A DNA stretch of 64,000 nucleotides from contig JAEXZY010000001.1 in NCBI GenBank assembly GCA_023404955.1, positions 1 through 64,000 on the forward strand, in the 5' to 3' direction. The position numbers and the translations under genes were made by a program. The stretch comes from Actinomycetes bacterium (lineage in GTDB: Bacteria; Actinomycetota; Actinomycetes; Mycobacteriales; Mycobacteriaceae). Below, in pieces: positions 8,658-17,626 of the stretch (within the stretch, counting starts at the first letter, position 1; every line of letters starts with the position of its first letter). Under the pieces are notes generated by a model. That model had not been told where the DNA came from. It ran no database searches and saw only the letters and a list, made by a program, of their open reading frames with translations.

Positions 8658-9155
8658 CTATTTCCGTCCCGAATTCACGTCGACGCCGAGGATGCGGCTG
8701 GCCAGGGCGGCCGAGAGGCCATCCACTGACGAGGACAACTCGGCTTGAGCAGCGGTGCCCTGTTGGGACAGCTGCTCATTGGCCTGGCGTACCGTCTCGG
8801 CGACCTCTCCGCTGGCCTCGGCGCGCTTGGCGTCGACGACCTGGCGGCCCTCATTGCGTGCCTCGTCCCGAAGAGCCGATGCCTCGGCGCGTGCGCCGGC
8901 CATCGCCTCGTCGTAGTCGGCCTGCGCAGCAGCCACCTGTTCGGCGGATTTGCGGCTGTCGGCCGCGGTCTTGGCCAGCATGGCCTCGCGCTCGGCCAAC
9001 ACCTTGCTGATCGGCGGCACCACCCACTTCCAGATCACGCCGAGCGTGATCAGGAAGATGAGCAGCACTGCGAAGAAGGTGCCGTTGGGCAGCAGGAAGT
9101 TACTGGTGCCCCCGCCCTCTTCGGCCGCGAGAATGGTCGTGGTGACTTCACCCAT
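8658..9155 (-). CDS. atpF: ATP synthase F0 b subunit (b')
   Basis: The 165-residue stator subunit has one transmembrane helix (about 25-47, followed by the IWKWVVPP motif) and a long Ala/Glu-rich coiled coil. Its N-terminus contains ILAAEEGGG, a segment also found at the start of AtpB in this operon. It pairs with the b-delta fusion to form the peripheral stalk and lies 11 nt downstream of atpE. Confidence 0.96.
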   Translation of the reverse strand: MGEVTTTILAAEEGGGTSNFLLPNGTFFAVLLIFLITLGVIWKWVVPPISKVLAEREAMLAKTAADSRKSAEQVAAAQADYDEAMAGARAEASALRDEARNEGRQVVDAKRAEASGEVAETVRQANEQLSQQGTAAQAELSSSVDGLSAALASRILGVDVNSGRK

Positions 9156-9166
9156 GTGGCAGGTTC

Positions 9167-9430
9167 TTAACCCTGGAGGCCGGGCGTGGCGAAGACGAAC
9201 AGCGCCATGAAGGCCAGGTTGATGAAGTAGGCGGCCTCGACCAGACCGACGGTGATGAAGAACGGCGTGAACAGCCGGCCCTGCGCCTCGGGCTGGCGGG
9301 CGATGCCCGAGATCAGTGCGTTACCGGCGATACCGTCACCGATACCGGCGCCGATGGCACCGCCACCCATGATCAGACCGCCACCGATCAGAGCGCCAGC
9401 AGTGATGATGGCGTTGGGATCGAGTTCCAT
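9167..9430 (-). CDS. atpE: ATP synthase F0 c subunit (rotor ring)
   Basis: An 87-residue two-helix hairpin protein that forms the proton-carrying ring. The essential carboxylate is Glu65 in VGLVEAAYFI, equivalent to E61 of M. tuberculosis. Asp32 in AGIGDG, Ala67 and Ile70 match the wild-type residues at the bedaquiline site (D28, A63, I66), so no target-site resistance substitution is visible. The ATG at 9430 is preceded by AAGGAGGAAG, a strong ribosome binding site. Confidence 0.97.
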   Translation of the reverse strand: MELDPNAIITAGALIGGGLIMGGGAIGAGIGDGIAGNALISGIARQPEAQGRLFTPFFITVGLVEAAYFINLAFMALFVFATPGLQG

Positions 9431-9499
9431 TACTTTCTTCCTCCTTGTAACTGGCGGCGGTGCCACCAGGACTGCTTCATTCGGGTCGTGCGGGTCTAG

Positions 9500-10288
9500 T
9501 TAGTGCGCGTGCTCTTTGGAGTCGTGGTCATCGTGAACTTCCATCGCCTGGCTGAAGTAGAGAATGGTCAGCAGGCTGAAGATGAAGGCCTGGATGAGGC
9601 CGACGAAAAGGTCGAACGTCTTCCAGATGGCGTTGGGCGCCCACTGGATGTACCAGGGGAACATCGCGATCAAGCCCACCAGGATGCCGCCGGCGAAGAT
9701 GTTGCCGAAAAGACGGAGGGCCAGCGAGATCGGCTTGGCGATCTCTTCGACGATGTTGATCGGCGCCAGGAAGGCCACGTGCCCCTTCACGACGGCCACC
9801 GGGTGACCGACGATGCCGCGACGCCATACGCCAGCTGCGTGGTAGCAGATGAACACGAACAGGGCCAGCGCCAGCACGAAGTTGATATCCGAGGCGGGCG
9901 GCTTGTAGATCTCGCCTGCCGCACCGTCGGATCCGCCGTACTGCCACGGGAACACGGCCAGCCAGTTCGAGATCAGGATGAACGCGAACAGTGTCACGGC
10001 CAGCGGTAGGACGAACGGCGCGATCTTCATGCCGATCGAACTCTCGATCTGCTGGCGCATCTGGATGGTCAGGGCCTCCCAGAACAGCTGCACGCCTCCG
10101 GGGACACCGGTCGAGGTGACCTTGGAGCGCAGATAGAACGCCAACCCGATGATGATCAGCGCCGTGATGGCGGTCGCCATGATCGTGTCGCCGTTGAAGG
10201 TCATGCCGAAGAGTTCGAACACCATGACGTGGTGTCCGACGTGGATGGCGGCGCCACCCTCTTCGGCGGCGAGAATGGTTTCAGTCAT
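9500..10288 (-). CDS. atpB: ATP synthase F0 a subunit
   Basis: The 262-residue membrane stator contains the proton half-channels. The ISLALRLFGNIFAGGI segment carries the essential arginine facing the c-ring, and about six hydrophobic segments are visible. The His-rich C-terminus (HDDHDSKEHAH) is unusual but not disruptive. The gene lies 10 nt after atpI and 69 nt before atpE. Confidence 0.96.
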   Translation of the reverse strand: MTETILAAEEGGAAIHVGHHVMVFELFGMTFNGDTIMATAITALIIIGLAFYLRSKVTSTGVPGGVQLFWEALTIQMRQQIESSIGMKIAPFVLPLAVTLFAFILISNWLAVFPWQYGGSDGAAGEIYKPPASDINFVLALALFVFICYHAAGVWRRGIVGHPVAVVKGHVAFLAPINIVEEIAKPISLALRLFGNIFAGGILVGLIAMFPWYIQWAPNAIWKTFDLFVGLIQAFIFSLLTILYFSQAMEVHDDHDSKEHAH

Positions 10289-10298
10289 GCCCGTGCGC

Positions 10299-10763
10299 TC
10301 AGCCCTTCGAATCCGATGCAGGGACGTCTTCGACGTCCAAACCGTTGGCGCGGATCTTCCGCAGTACCGGGATGCTGGTGCTCATCACCAACAACGCCTG
10401 GAAGATCGCCAGCCCGAACAGCACGGCGATACCGCCGTGACCCTTGAAAAAGATTGCGATTGCCAGTCCGACCGCCGTGATGACCAACAGACGCGTGGCG
10501 GAGTTTACGGCCATCTTCTTCTTCAGCGGATGGTCTTCCATCGTGATCGACTCGACGGCTCGGCGCACCAAGAGCGCGTTGAGCAAACCGAGTCCGAGTC
10601 CGACACCGAAGAAGACGCCGAAGAAGATGTGACCGACGAAGCCGGCCGCGGCGACGGCCAGCGCGGTGAGGGCGACGCACACCACCAGCAGACGCACCGG
10701 ACGGAAAGCGACTGAGGGGAACACCAAGGGCGCATCATGCGCTGGTGTCGTCACCTGGTTCAC
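10299..10763 (-). CDS. atpI: ATP synthase operon AtpI-like membrane protein
   Basis: A 154-residue protein with about four membrane helices (~24-45, 48-68, 88-105, 112-130) at the head of the ATP synthase operon. It matches the position and size of the mycobacterial AtpI-like protein (Rv1303); AtpI proteins are thought to assist c-ring assembly or Mg2+ supply. No catalytic motif is expected or seen. Confidence 0.82.
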   Translation of the reverse strand: MNQVTTPAHDAPLVFPSVAFRPVRLLVVCVALTALAVAAAGFVGHIFFGVFFGVGLGLGLLNALLVRRAVESITMEDHPLKKKMAVNSATRLLVITAVGLAIAIFFKGHGGIAVLFGLAIFQALLVMSTSIPVLRKIRANGLDVEDVPASDSKG

Positions 10764-11045
10764 CTCAATCCCGCGGCGTCGAGGGGCGTGGTCGTCTGGT
10801 CCGTCAATAACACTGAAAACTGCAAAATCCCTGTGCGTGCCCGCCGAGAATATCGGAGGGCAGCAGGCTCGCTGAACTCACCCAAGGGGAAGCTCCCTTT
10901 GTCGGTCGTGTATCGGCACCGATCGGTCTGCTCAACCGATGGGCCGGGCCGGCAACCCGCGAGGTTTTTCGGGTTATGAGGCGAACGGTACCACAAGGTA
11001 GGAGGCACAAAAACAGGCCTACTACTTTTCGTCGTACACCGGCGT
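10764..11045 (-). promoter_or_regulatory. Upstream region of the ATP synthase operon
   Basis: This 282-nt gap between the wecA stop and atpI has no supported gene. A TATTCT box on the minus strand (10852-10847) could start the atp transcript about 77 nt before atpI, but no good -35 box lies 16-19 nt upstream of it. A GC-rich imperfect repeat around 10925-10975 could end the wecA transcript. Both are weak assignments. Confidence 0.3.
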
Positions 11046-12224
11046 TCACGGCTCCTCTATCGGACTGTTTCGGCCCCGGAGCAACGGAATCACGGTGACG
11101 ACTCCGGCGACGATGATCGCGGCGAGCATCACCGCGCCGGTGTGGCGGGGGTCGAAGAAGATCGTGCTCGCGGCGCCGAGGGCGACGATGCCGACCCACA
11201 TGTAGATCAACAACACCACGCGGCGATGCGAGTGGCCGATCTGCAGTAGTCGATGGTGCAGATGCATCTTGTCGGGGCTGAACGGGCTCTTGCCCGCCCT
11301 GGTGCGGCGCACGATGGCCAGCAGCATGTCCAGCGCGGGAACGAACATCACCGCGACCACGAGCAGGAACGGCGAAAGCAACGCGAAGACGTCCCGGGCA
11401 CCGTAGGCGTTCTGCGATATCGGGCCCGCCGCCGTCGTGGATGCGGCGGCCAGCATCAGACCGATCAGCATCGAGCCCGAGTCACCCATGAAGATCTTGG
11501 CGCGATGAAAGTTGTGCGGCAGAAAGCCAAGACAGGCCCCGGCAAGCACCACCGAGATCATCGCCGGCGGGTAGAACAACACGTCACCGCCGTGATCGCG
11601 CAGCAGCCCCACCGAGAAGATGCAGATCGCCAGCGCCGTGATCAGCCCGAGACCGGCCGCCAACCCGTCCAGACCGTCGACGAAGTTCATCGCGTTGACG
11701 ATCGAGACCGTCAGCGCCAACGTCAGCAGGATCGAGGTGACCTGGTCGAGCACGATCGTTCCGACACCGCCGAACGGGATGTAGAGCACGCTCCAGGCCA
11801 CACCCATCGTGACCAGGACACTGGCCGCGGTGATCTGACCGGCGAACTTGGTCAGCGCATCGAGGCCCCACCGATCGTCGATCAGACCGACGACCATGAT
11901 GAGGCCACCAGCGACCACGACGGCCGGCATGCCGGTGGAGTAGACGAAACCCCGGTTCAACGCCGGCAGTTGGGAGGCCAGCAACACCGCGGCCACCACC
12001 CCGATGTACATCGCCAGCCCGCCCATCCGCGGGGTCGGCTTGACGTGCACATCGCGTGTCCGCGGATAAGCGACCGCGCCGATCCTGGTCGCCAGCACCC
12101 GCGCCCAACCGGTCGCGAAGTAGGTGATGATCGCCGCGGTCAGACCTACCAGCGCGAGCTCGCGCAGGGGTACGCCGGCACCGCGGTCCGACAGTGCCAG
12201 CAGTCGGTCAGCCAGCAGAACCAT
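11046..12224 (-). CDS. wecA: Polyprenyl-phosphate GlcNAc-1-phosphate transferase WecA/Rfe
   Basis: This membrane enzyme transfers GlcNAc-1-phosphate from UDP-GlcNAc to decaprenyl phosphate, initiating the linker that joins arabinogalactan to peptidoglycan. The 392-residue protein has about eleven membrane segments and the family motifs VGLIDDRWG, NFVDGLDGLAAG, IFMGDSGSMLIG and the His-rich loop HLHHRLLQIGHSHR. The ATG at 12224 overlaps the end of sua5 by 17 nt. The sua5-wecA-atpI order is conserved in mycobacteria. Confidence 0.93.
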   Translation of the reverse strand: MVLLADRLLALSDRGAGVPLRELALVGLTAAIITYFATGWARVLATRIGAVAYPRTRDVHVKPTPRMGGLAMYIGVVAAVLLASQLPALNRGFVYSTGMPAVVVAGGLIMVVGLIDDRWGLDALTKFAGQITAASVLVTMGVAWSVLYIPFGGVGTIVLDQVTSILLTLALTVSIVNAMNFVDGLDGLAAGLGLITALAICIFSVGLLRDHGGDVLFYPPAMISVVLAGACLGFLPHNFHRAKIFMGDSGSMLIGLMLAAASTTAAGPISQNAYGARDVFALLSPFLLVVAVMFVPALDMLLAIVRRTRAGKSPFSPDKMHLHHRLLQIGHSHRRVVLLIYMWVGIVALGAASTIFFDPRHTGAVMLAAIIVAGVVTVIPLLRGRNSPIEEP

Positions 12225-12885
12225 CGGCGTCCTCGGGTGCGAGGGCGGCCGCGTCGATACCGAGCACGCGGGCGATGTCGGCGACCGGGACCGGACCTTC
12301 GCGCAGCACCCGCGGCTCCGGCCCGGACACATCGACGATGGTCGAGGCAGCGCCCTGCGGCGACGGCCCGGCATCCAGGTAGACCTCGACCCGGTCGGCC
12401 AGCTGTGCCTGTGCGTCGGCGGCGGTGAGCGCAGCCGGGAAACCCGAGACGTTGGCGCTCGACACCGCCATCGGTCCGACCTCACGCAGCAGGTCGATGG
12501 CCACCGGATGCAACGGCATGCGCAGCATCACGGTGCCGTTGGCGTCACCGAGATCCCACTGCAGTGACGGCGCGTGCCGGACCACCAGGCTCAACGCCCC
12601 GGGCCAGAAGGCCTGGATCAGCTCGCGCGCCGCGGGCGGCACGGCGTAGACCAGCCCGTCGATGGTGTGCCAGGACCCGACCAGCACGCCGACCGGCATA
12701 TCGCGACCGCGGTTCTTGGCCGCCAGCAGGGCGCCCACCGCGGCGTTGTCGAAGGCGTCCGCGCCGATCCCGTAGACGGTGTCGGTGGGCATCACGACCA
12801 GCCGCCCGCCCTTGGCCGCGCTGATCGCCGAGGCCAGACCGCTGGCCCGCTGGTCGGGATCGGAGCAGTCGAAGGTTGCGCTCAT
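12208..12885 (-). CDS. sua5: L-threonylcarbamoyladenylate synthase (Sua5/YrdC family)
   Basis: Makes threonylcarbamoyl-AMP from threonine, bicarbonate and ATP for the t6A37 modification of ANN-decoding tRNAs. The 225-residue protein is a YrdC domain with PTDTVYGIGADA near residue 33 and the AVSSANVSG motif near residue 140. It lies 5 nt after prmC, linking it to translation genes. The C-terminus is acidic and probably disordered. Confidence 0.92.
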   Translation of the reverse strand: MSATFDCSDPDQRASGLASAISAAKGGRLVVMPTDTVYGIGADAFDNAAVGALLAAKNRGRDMPVGVLVGSWHTIDGLVYAVPPAARELIQAFWPGALSLVVRHAPSLQWDLGDANGTVMLRMPLHPVAIDLLREVGPMAVSSANVSGFPAALTAADAQAQLADRVEVYLDAGPSPQGAASTIVDVSGPEPRVLREGPVPVADIARVLGIDAAALAPEDADGSAG

Positions 12886-12890
12886 GCCGT

Positions 12891-13724
12891 TCAGCTTCTC
12901 ACCGCGGTCACGAAACGCGGACGGCCGGTCAGGTCGCGGCGCGCCGTGATGCCGTCGAAAGCCCCGCGTCTGGCGAAAACGTCGGCGGTGGCCGTCGATG
13001 TGGTGTCGTCATGCTCGATGCCGATCTGCCCGCCCGGACGCAACAGCCGCGCGGCCAGCCCGACGATCGGCACGATGACATCCATCCCGTCCGGGCCACC
13101 GAACAACGCTTGGTGCGGATCGTGTTCGGCGACTTCGGGTTCCAGGACGGCACCGTCGGGAATGTAGGGCGGGTTGGCGACGATCAGCTCGACGGTTCCG
13201 TCGAGTTCGGCGAGCAGACCCGGCTGCCGCACGTCGGCATGTACCAGCTCCACCCCGGAACCTTCGCTGTTCATCCGGGCGTAGCGCAGCGCCTCCTGGG
13301 AACGCTCCACTGCGATGACCCGGGCGTCGGGACGGTGTGCGGCCAACGCCAGCGCCAACGCCGCCGACCCGGTACAGAGATCCACGATCACACCACCGTC
13401 CGATACGGGCACGGTATGCGCCCATTCCAGCAGGGCCTCGGTCTCGGGCCGCGGGATGAAGACCCCCGGGCCCACGGTCAACGTCACCGGACCGAAGGCC
13501 GCGGTACCGATCAGGTGTTGCAGCGGGACGCGGCGCGCCCGCTGGTCGATGAGGCCGCGGTACCGCGGTGCGAAATCTGCGTCCGGCTCGACGAACGAGA
13601 GCAGTCCGCGGTCCACGCCGGCGATGTGGGCGGCCAGCTGTTCGGCATCGGCACGCGCCGAGTCGATCCCGGCGGCCGCCAGGATGGCGGCACCGTCGGT
13701 GATCTCCCGCCGCAGTCCGCTCAT
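12891..13724 (-). CDS. prmC: Peptide chain release factor N5-glutamine methyltransferase
   Basis: PrmC methylates the glutamine of the GGQ motif in release factors. The 277-residue protein has an N-terminal helical RF-binding domain and a SAM-dependent methyltransferase domain with VDLCTGSAALALALA and the catalytic NPPY motif in VANPPYIPDG. It begins 4 nt after the prfA stop, so enzyme and substrate are co-expressed. Confidence 0.95.
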   Translation of the reverse strand: MSGLRREITDGAAILAAAGIDSARADAEQLAAHIAGVDRGLLSFVEPDADFAPRYRGLIDQRARRVPLQHLIGTAAFGPVTLTVGPGVFIPRPETEALLEWAHTVPVSDGGVIVDLCTGSAALALALAAHRPDARVIAVERSQEALRYARMNSEGSGVELVHADVRQPGLLAELDGTVELIVANPPYIPDGAVLEPEVAEHDPHQALFGGPDGMDVIVPIVGLAARLLRPGGQIGIEHDDTTSTATADVFARRGAFDGITARRDLTGRPRFVTAVRS

Positions 13725-13728
13725 CGGA

Positions 13729-14808
13729 TCACGCCTGTTGGAGTCGGGCCTGCTTGTCGGCGGCGGCCAGGGCGTCGAGCAGCGCATCCATGTCCCCGTC
13801 GAGCACCTGGTCGAGGTTGTGCGACTTGAAGTTGATGCGGTGATCGGCGATGCGGTTCTCGGGGAAGTTGTAGGTGCGGATCCGCTCGCTGCGGTCGACG
13901 GTGCGGATCTGGCTGGCTCGGTCGGCCGAGGCGTCGGCGGAGGCCTGCTCCTCGGCGAGCGCCTGCAGTCGTGCGGCCAGCACCACCATGGCACGGGCCT
14001 TGTTCTGCAACTGGCTGCGCTCGTTCTGGCAGGTCACCACGATGCCGGTGGGCAGGTGGGTGATGCGTACCGCCGAGTCGGTGGTGTTGACGCCCTGACC
14101 ACCCTTACCGGAGCTGCGGTAGACGTCGATGCGCAAGTCGGACTCGTCGATCTGCACCGCCTCGACGTCTTCGGGCTCGGGGTAGACGAGCACGCCGGCG
14201 GCCGAGGTATGCACCCGGCCCTGCGATTCGGTGACAGGCACCCGCTGCACACGGTGCACGCCGCCCTCGAATTTCATCCGCGACCAGACACCGTCGGCGG
14301 AGTCGCCCTTGCTTGCGATCGTGATGGTGGCGTCCTTGTATCCACCGAGGTCCGACCATGTCTCGTCGAGCACGGTGACCGTCCAGCCGTGCCGCTCGGC
14401 ATAGCGGATGTACATCCGGGCCAGGTCGGCGGCGAACAGCGCAGACTCCTCGCCGCCTTCACCGGATTTCACCTCGAGCACGACATCGTCGGCATCGTGC
14501 GGATCGCGCGGGGCGAGCAGATCGGTCAGCTTGGCGTCCAGCTCGGCGACGGTCTTTTCCAGTTCCGGCACCTCGGCGGCGAATGTCTCGTCCTCGCCCG
14601 CCAGCTCACGGGCGGCCTCCAGGTCGCCGCGGGCGGCCTCCAGCTTGCGATGGGTCGACACGATCGGCGAGACCTGGGCGAAACGACGCCCGACTTTGCG
14701 GGCGGCACCGGCGTCGGCGTGCAGCGCCGGGTCGGCGAGTTGGCGCTCGAGGTCGGCGTGCTCGGCGAGCAACGCCTCGATCATGGGCGCGGTGTCAGTC
14801 ACCGGCAA
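13729..14808 (-). CDS. prfA: Peptide chain release factor 1
   Basis: RF1 recognises UAA and UAG and triggers peptide release on the ribosome. The 359-residue protein has the normal family length, an N-terminal helical domain and the GGQ loop in SSGKGGQGVNTTDSAV. It lies between rpmE and prmC, the conserved actinobacterial order, 67 nt after rpmE. Confidence 0.96.
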   Translation of the reverse strand: MPVTDTAPMIEALLAEHADLERQLADPALHADAGAARKVGRRFAQVSPIVSTHRKLEAARGDLEAARELAGEDETFAAEVPELEKTVAELDAKLTDLLAPRDPHDADDVVLEVKSGEGGEESALFAADLARMYIRYAERHGWTVTVLDETWSDLGGYKDATITIASKGDSADGVWSRMKFEGGVHRVQRVPVTESQGRVHTSAAGVLVYPEPEDVEAVQIDESDLRIDVYRSSGKGGQGVNTTDSAVRITHLPTGIVVTCQNERSQLQNKARAMVVLAARLQALAEEQASADASADRASQIRTVDRSERIRTYNFPENRIADHRINFKSHNLDQVLDGDMDALLDALAAADKQARLQQA

Positions 14809-14875
14809 ACCTCCCTACAAACGCAGATCGGCGCCCGACCTGACACGTGGACAGGAACGGGCGCCGATCGGACAA

Positions 14876-15106
14876 CTAGTTCTCGGCTGCGGCCTTCGTG
14901 TTGCGCTTGCCGTAGCGCTTCTCGAAGCGGGCGACGCGGCCGCCGCTGTCGAGGATCTTCTGCTTGCCGGTGTAAAACGGGTGGCACTGCGAGCAGACCT
15001 CGACCACGATGTGGCCACTGTCCTTGGTGCTGCGGGTGGTGAAGCTGTTACCGCAACCGCAGACCACGGTGGTCTCGGCATAGTTGGGATGGATACCCGA
15101 TTTCAT
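14876..15106 (-). CDS. rpmE: 50S ribosomal protein L31, zinc-binding form
   Basis: A 76-residue L31. The VVCGCGNSFTT and EVCSQCHPFYTG segments give Cys16, Cys18, Cys38 and Cys41, the zinc ribbon of the C+ form. In mycobacteria this form is the one used under zinc-replete conditions. The ATG at 15106 is preceded by GAGGAAAACC, a clear ribosome binding site. Confidence 0.96.
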   Translation of the reverse strand: MKSGIHPNYAETTVVCGCGNSFTTRSTKDSGHIVVEVCSQCHPFYTGKQKILDSGGRVARFEKRYGKRNTKAAAEN

Positions 15107-15244
15107 GGTTTTCCTCTTCAATCGTTGGCCGCCGGGTCGCCCGAGCCCAGACCTGGGAGTCTTCGAACGTGAACCGGAACCGAGGGTCGACGGTCCATTA
15201 TGCCAGGTCAACCGCCAGTTGCGAAAACGCGTGACCAGCGACAA

Positions 15245-16822
15245 CTATTCCCGGCCCAGCGGCACGTAGGTCGAGCCCTCACGACGCCAGATGAGACGCC
15301 CCTGCGGATCGGTGCCGAGCGCCACCAGCTCGCGCTTGAGGATCTTGTTGGTTGCGGTGCTGGGCAGGTCCTCGGCGATCCAGACATACCGCGGGCGTGC
15401 CTTGGTGGACAGGTCGGACTGCGCGGCGAGGAACTCGGCGAAGTCGTCCGGGGTGAGCTCGGCGCCATCCTGCAGGACGATGGCGGCCATCACCTGATCG
15501 CCGACATACTCGTCGGGCACCGGGTACACCGCGACGCGGTTGGCCTGCGGCAGCCGCAGCAGGATCCGCTCGATCGGTGCGGTGGTCAGATTCTCCCCGT
15601 CCACCCGCATCCAGTCGGCGGTTCGCCCGGCCAGGTAGATCCAGCCCTCGGCATCCCGGTAGGCCAGATCTCCCGACCAGTAGATACCGCCCCGCAGGCG
15701 TTCGTCGGTCGCGGCCCGGTCGTTGTAATAGCCGCGGAACAGGCCGCTGCCGGTCGTGTTGACCAGCTCGCCGGTGGCGGCATCGGCGTTGACCAGCAAG
15801 CCGGCGGCGTCGAACTGCGCCACCTCACATTCCTGCGCGGTGTCCGGGTCGTAGATCGCCACGCCGGGAAAACCCTGCCCGATCGATCCCGGCGGGGTGT
15901 CCTCGGGGCGGGTGATGATGATGGCCGTCTCGGTCGACCCGAAACCGTCCCACACCGTGCAGCCGAAACGTCGCCCGAAGGCCTCGATATCGCGGTCGGC
16001 GGCCTCGTTACCGAAGGCGATGCGCAACGGATTGTCCGCATCATCGGGCTGTTCGGCTGTGGCCAGGATGTAGGCCAGCGGCTTTCCGACGTAGTTCATG
16101 TAGGTGGCGCCGTAGCGACGGATATCGCGCAGGAACGCCGATGCCGAGAACGTGGCGGGTGCCATCGCGGCCCCGGCGCCGACGGCCACGCTCCAGCCCG
16201 CGTAGACCGCGTTGGAGTGGAACAGCGGCATCGCCAGGTAGCAGGTGTCCCCCGGGCCGAGTCCATACCGCTGGACCAGTGCACCGCCGGCGAACAGCAC
16301 GGTCGAGTGCGGCACCTCGACGGCCTTGGGCTCACCGCTGGTGCCCGAGGTAAAGATCATCATGAAGGTGTCGTCGGGGGCGACCTCGCGGTGTGGGCGC
16401 AGCGCGGGGGCGGCGGCCAGTCGTTTCGACCACTGTTCGTCGGTGACGTCGTAGACGGTGACCCCGGGCAGGTCGACACCGTCGAGCAGGCCGCGGTGGT
16501 CGGCGTCGGTCAACAGGATCTGGGTGTCGACCTTGGCGATATCGCGGGCCAAGGCCGCACCACGGCGGGTGGTGTTGAGTCCGCACAGCACGTATCCGCC
16601 CAGGCCGGCCGCGGCCAGCGCGGTGAGCATGGGCGGGGCGTTGCCCAGCAGCGCGGCGACGTGCAGGGGGCGCTTCGGGTCGGCGGCGGCGATGACGGCG
16701 GCAGCCTGACGGCCGGCATCCTCGATGTGCGTGCGCCAGCTGATGGTGGTGTCGGCGTGCTTGACAGCGGTGCCGTCATCGTCGGCCCTGCTGCGCAGCA
16801 GTTGCTGCAGTGTCTCCGCCAT
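15245..16822 (-). CDS. Fatty-acyl-CoA ligase, FadD17-like (AMP-binding family)
   Basis: A 525-residue ANL-superfamily enzyme that activates a carboxylic acid as an acyl-adenylate and transfers it to CoA. The P-loop FTSGTSGEPKAVEVPHS, the GFGSTETA segment, the YWSGDLAYRD hinge-region Asp and the C-terminal catalytic Lys in NKILKREL are all present. The substrate cannot be read from sequence; it most resembles the FadD17 group. It diverges from a TetR gene and separates rpmE from rho, which are adjacent in M. tuberculosis, so the pair looks like an insertion. Confidence 0.82.
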   Translation of the reverse strand: MAETLQQLLRSRADDDGTAVKHADTTISWRTHIEDAGRQAAAVIAAADPKRPLHVAALLGNAPPMLTALAAAGLGGYVLCGLNTTRRGAALARDIAKVDTQILLTDADHRGLLDGVDLPGVTVYDVTDEQWSKRLAAAPALRPHREVAPDDTFMMIFTSGTSGEPKAVEVPHSTVLFAGGALVQRYGLGPGDTCYLAMPLFHSNAVYAGWSVAVGAGAAMAPATFSASAFLRDIRRYGATYMNYVGKPLAYILATAEQPDDADNPLRIAFGNEAADRDIEAFGRRFGCTVWDGFGSTETAIIITRPEDTPPGSIGQGFPGVAIYDPDTAQECEVAQFDAAGLLVNADAATGELVNTTGSGLFRGYYNDRAATDERLRGGIYWSGDLAYRDAEGWIYLAGRTADWMRVDGENLTTAPIERILLRLPQANRVAVYPVPDEYVGDQVMAAIVLQDGAELTPDDFAEFLAAQSDLSTKARPRYVWIAEDLPSTATNKILKRELVALGTDPQGRLIWRREGSTYVPLGRE

Positions 16823-16914
16823 GCGCTGGCACCCTCCGCTTGTGAACAGATTTTGCTAACTGTCTACCACCGCCGACCTGCCCCGCGATACTGATGGGGT
16901 TCTTGGCAGAATGC

Positions 16915-16929
16915 AGCACAACGTGTGCT
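16915..16929. promoter_or_regulatory. Candidate TetR operator
   Basis: AGCACA-ACG-TGTGCT is an inverted repeat with perfect 6-bp arms and a 3-nt centre. It lies 32 nt upstream of the TetR start, inside the 138-nt region shared with the divergent acyl-CoA ligase. Size and placement suit a TetR-family operator controlling both genes. Confidence 0.45.
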
Positions 16930-16960
16930 AATCCGATGACCGATCTCGAGGAGACCACCC

Positions 16961-17560
16961 TTGCCGACCGCCACGGCCACCGTTCGCGACCGCCTGATCG
17001 ACGCGGCCGAGGTCTGCCTGCGCGCCAAGGGCATCCGGGCCACCACGGTGTCCGAGGTCGCCGAGACCGCCGGGGTCTCTCGCGGCTGGTTGTACCGCCA
17101 CTTCCCGGACAAGGTGACGCTGCTCGGCGCCGCGATCGTGCGCCTCAACGAGGTCTACTGGTCGCAGGCGCACGCCGTGCTCGCGTCGGTGGAGGGCTTG
17201 GACCAGCAGATCGTGGCGGGGATCCGGCATGGCCGCACCGCCTACGACGATCCGGGCGCGCTGCTGATGAAGCTGCGGATAGCCGAGCCCGAGGAGTTCG
17301 CGGCATGTGCGGGAGCCGGCGTACAGGGGCTGGTGCCGGACCTGGCCGGGTTCTGGTCGCGCTATCTGGTCGCCGCCCGCGATGCCGGCGAGATCCATCC
17401 GGATGTCGTCATCGAGGAAGCATCGGAATGGGTTGCGCGCGTGGTGATTTCGATGGCGACAGTGCCCGGGGACACGCTGGATCCGAAAGATCCGGCCCAG
17501 CTGCTCACGCACGTCCGCCGCTACGTGATCCCGGCACTGAAGGCCGATCCGAACGTCTGA
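16961..17560 (+). CDS. TetR/AcrR family transcriptional regulator
   Basis: A 199-residue regulator. The N-terminal helix-turn-helix (about residues 22-48) contains TTVSEVAETAGVSRGWLYRH, and the remainder is an all-helical ligand-binding domain. The start is TTG at 16961, chosen because GAGGAG lies 8 nt upstream; the ATG at 16936 is in another frame. It is divergent from the acyl-CoA ligase, so the likely role is repression of that gene, with a fatty acid or acyl-CoA as ligand by analogy with other pairs. Confidence 0.88.
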   Translation: MPTATATVRDRLIDAAEVCLRAKGIRATTVSEVAETAGVSRGWLYRHFPDKVTLLGAAIVRLNEVYWSQAHAVLASVEGLDQQIVAGIRHGRTAYDDPGALLMKLRIAEPEEFAACAGAGVQGLVPDLAGFWSRYLVAARDAGEIHPDVVIEEASEWVARVVISMATVPGDTLDPKDPAQLLTHVRRYVIPALKADPNV

Positions 17561-17563
17561 GAA

Positions 17564-17616
17564 ACGATTTCGGCGCGGTCACGCTCGCTGAGCGAGCGTT
17601 TCCGCGCCGAAATCGT
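17564..17616. terminator. Bidirectional terminator between TetR gene and rho
   Basis: A nested palindrome: outer arms of 15 bp (17564-17578 and 17602-17616, ACGATTTCGGCGCGG) enclose inner arms of 9 bp (17581-17589 and 17591-17599) with a single-base centre. It lies between two convergent genes, 3 nt after one stop and 10 nt before the other. No U tract follows on either side, as is usual for mycobacterial hairpin terminators. Confidence 0.75.
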
Positions 17617-17626
17617 CGGGGCTGGA

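Noticed and set aside
10921..10980. Possible riboswitch-like or terminator structure upstream of the ATP synthase operon
   Set aside because: Only imperfect GC-rich pairing can be seen; no known riboswitch motif is recognisable.
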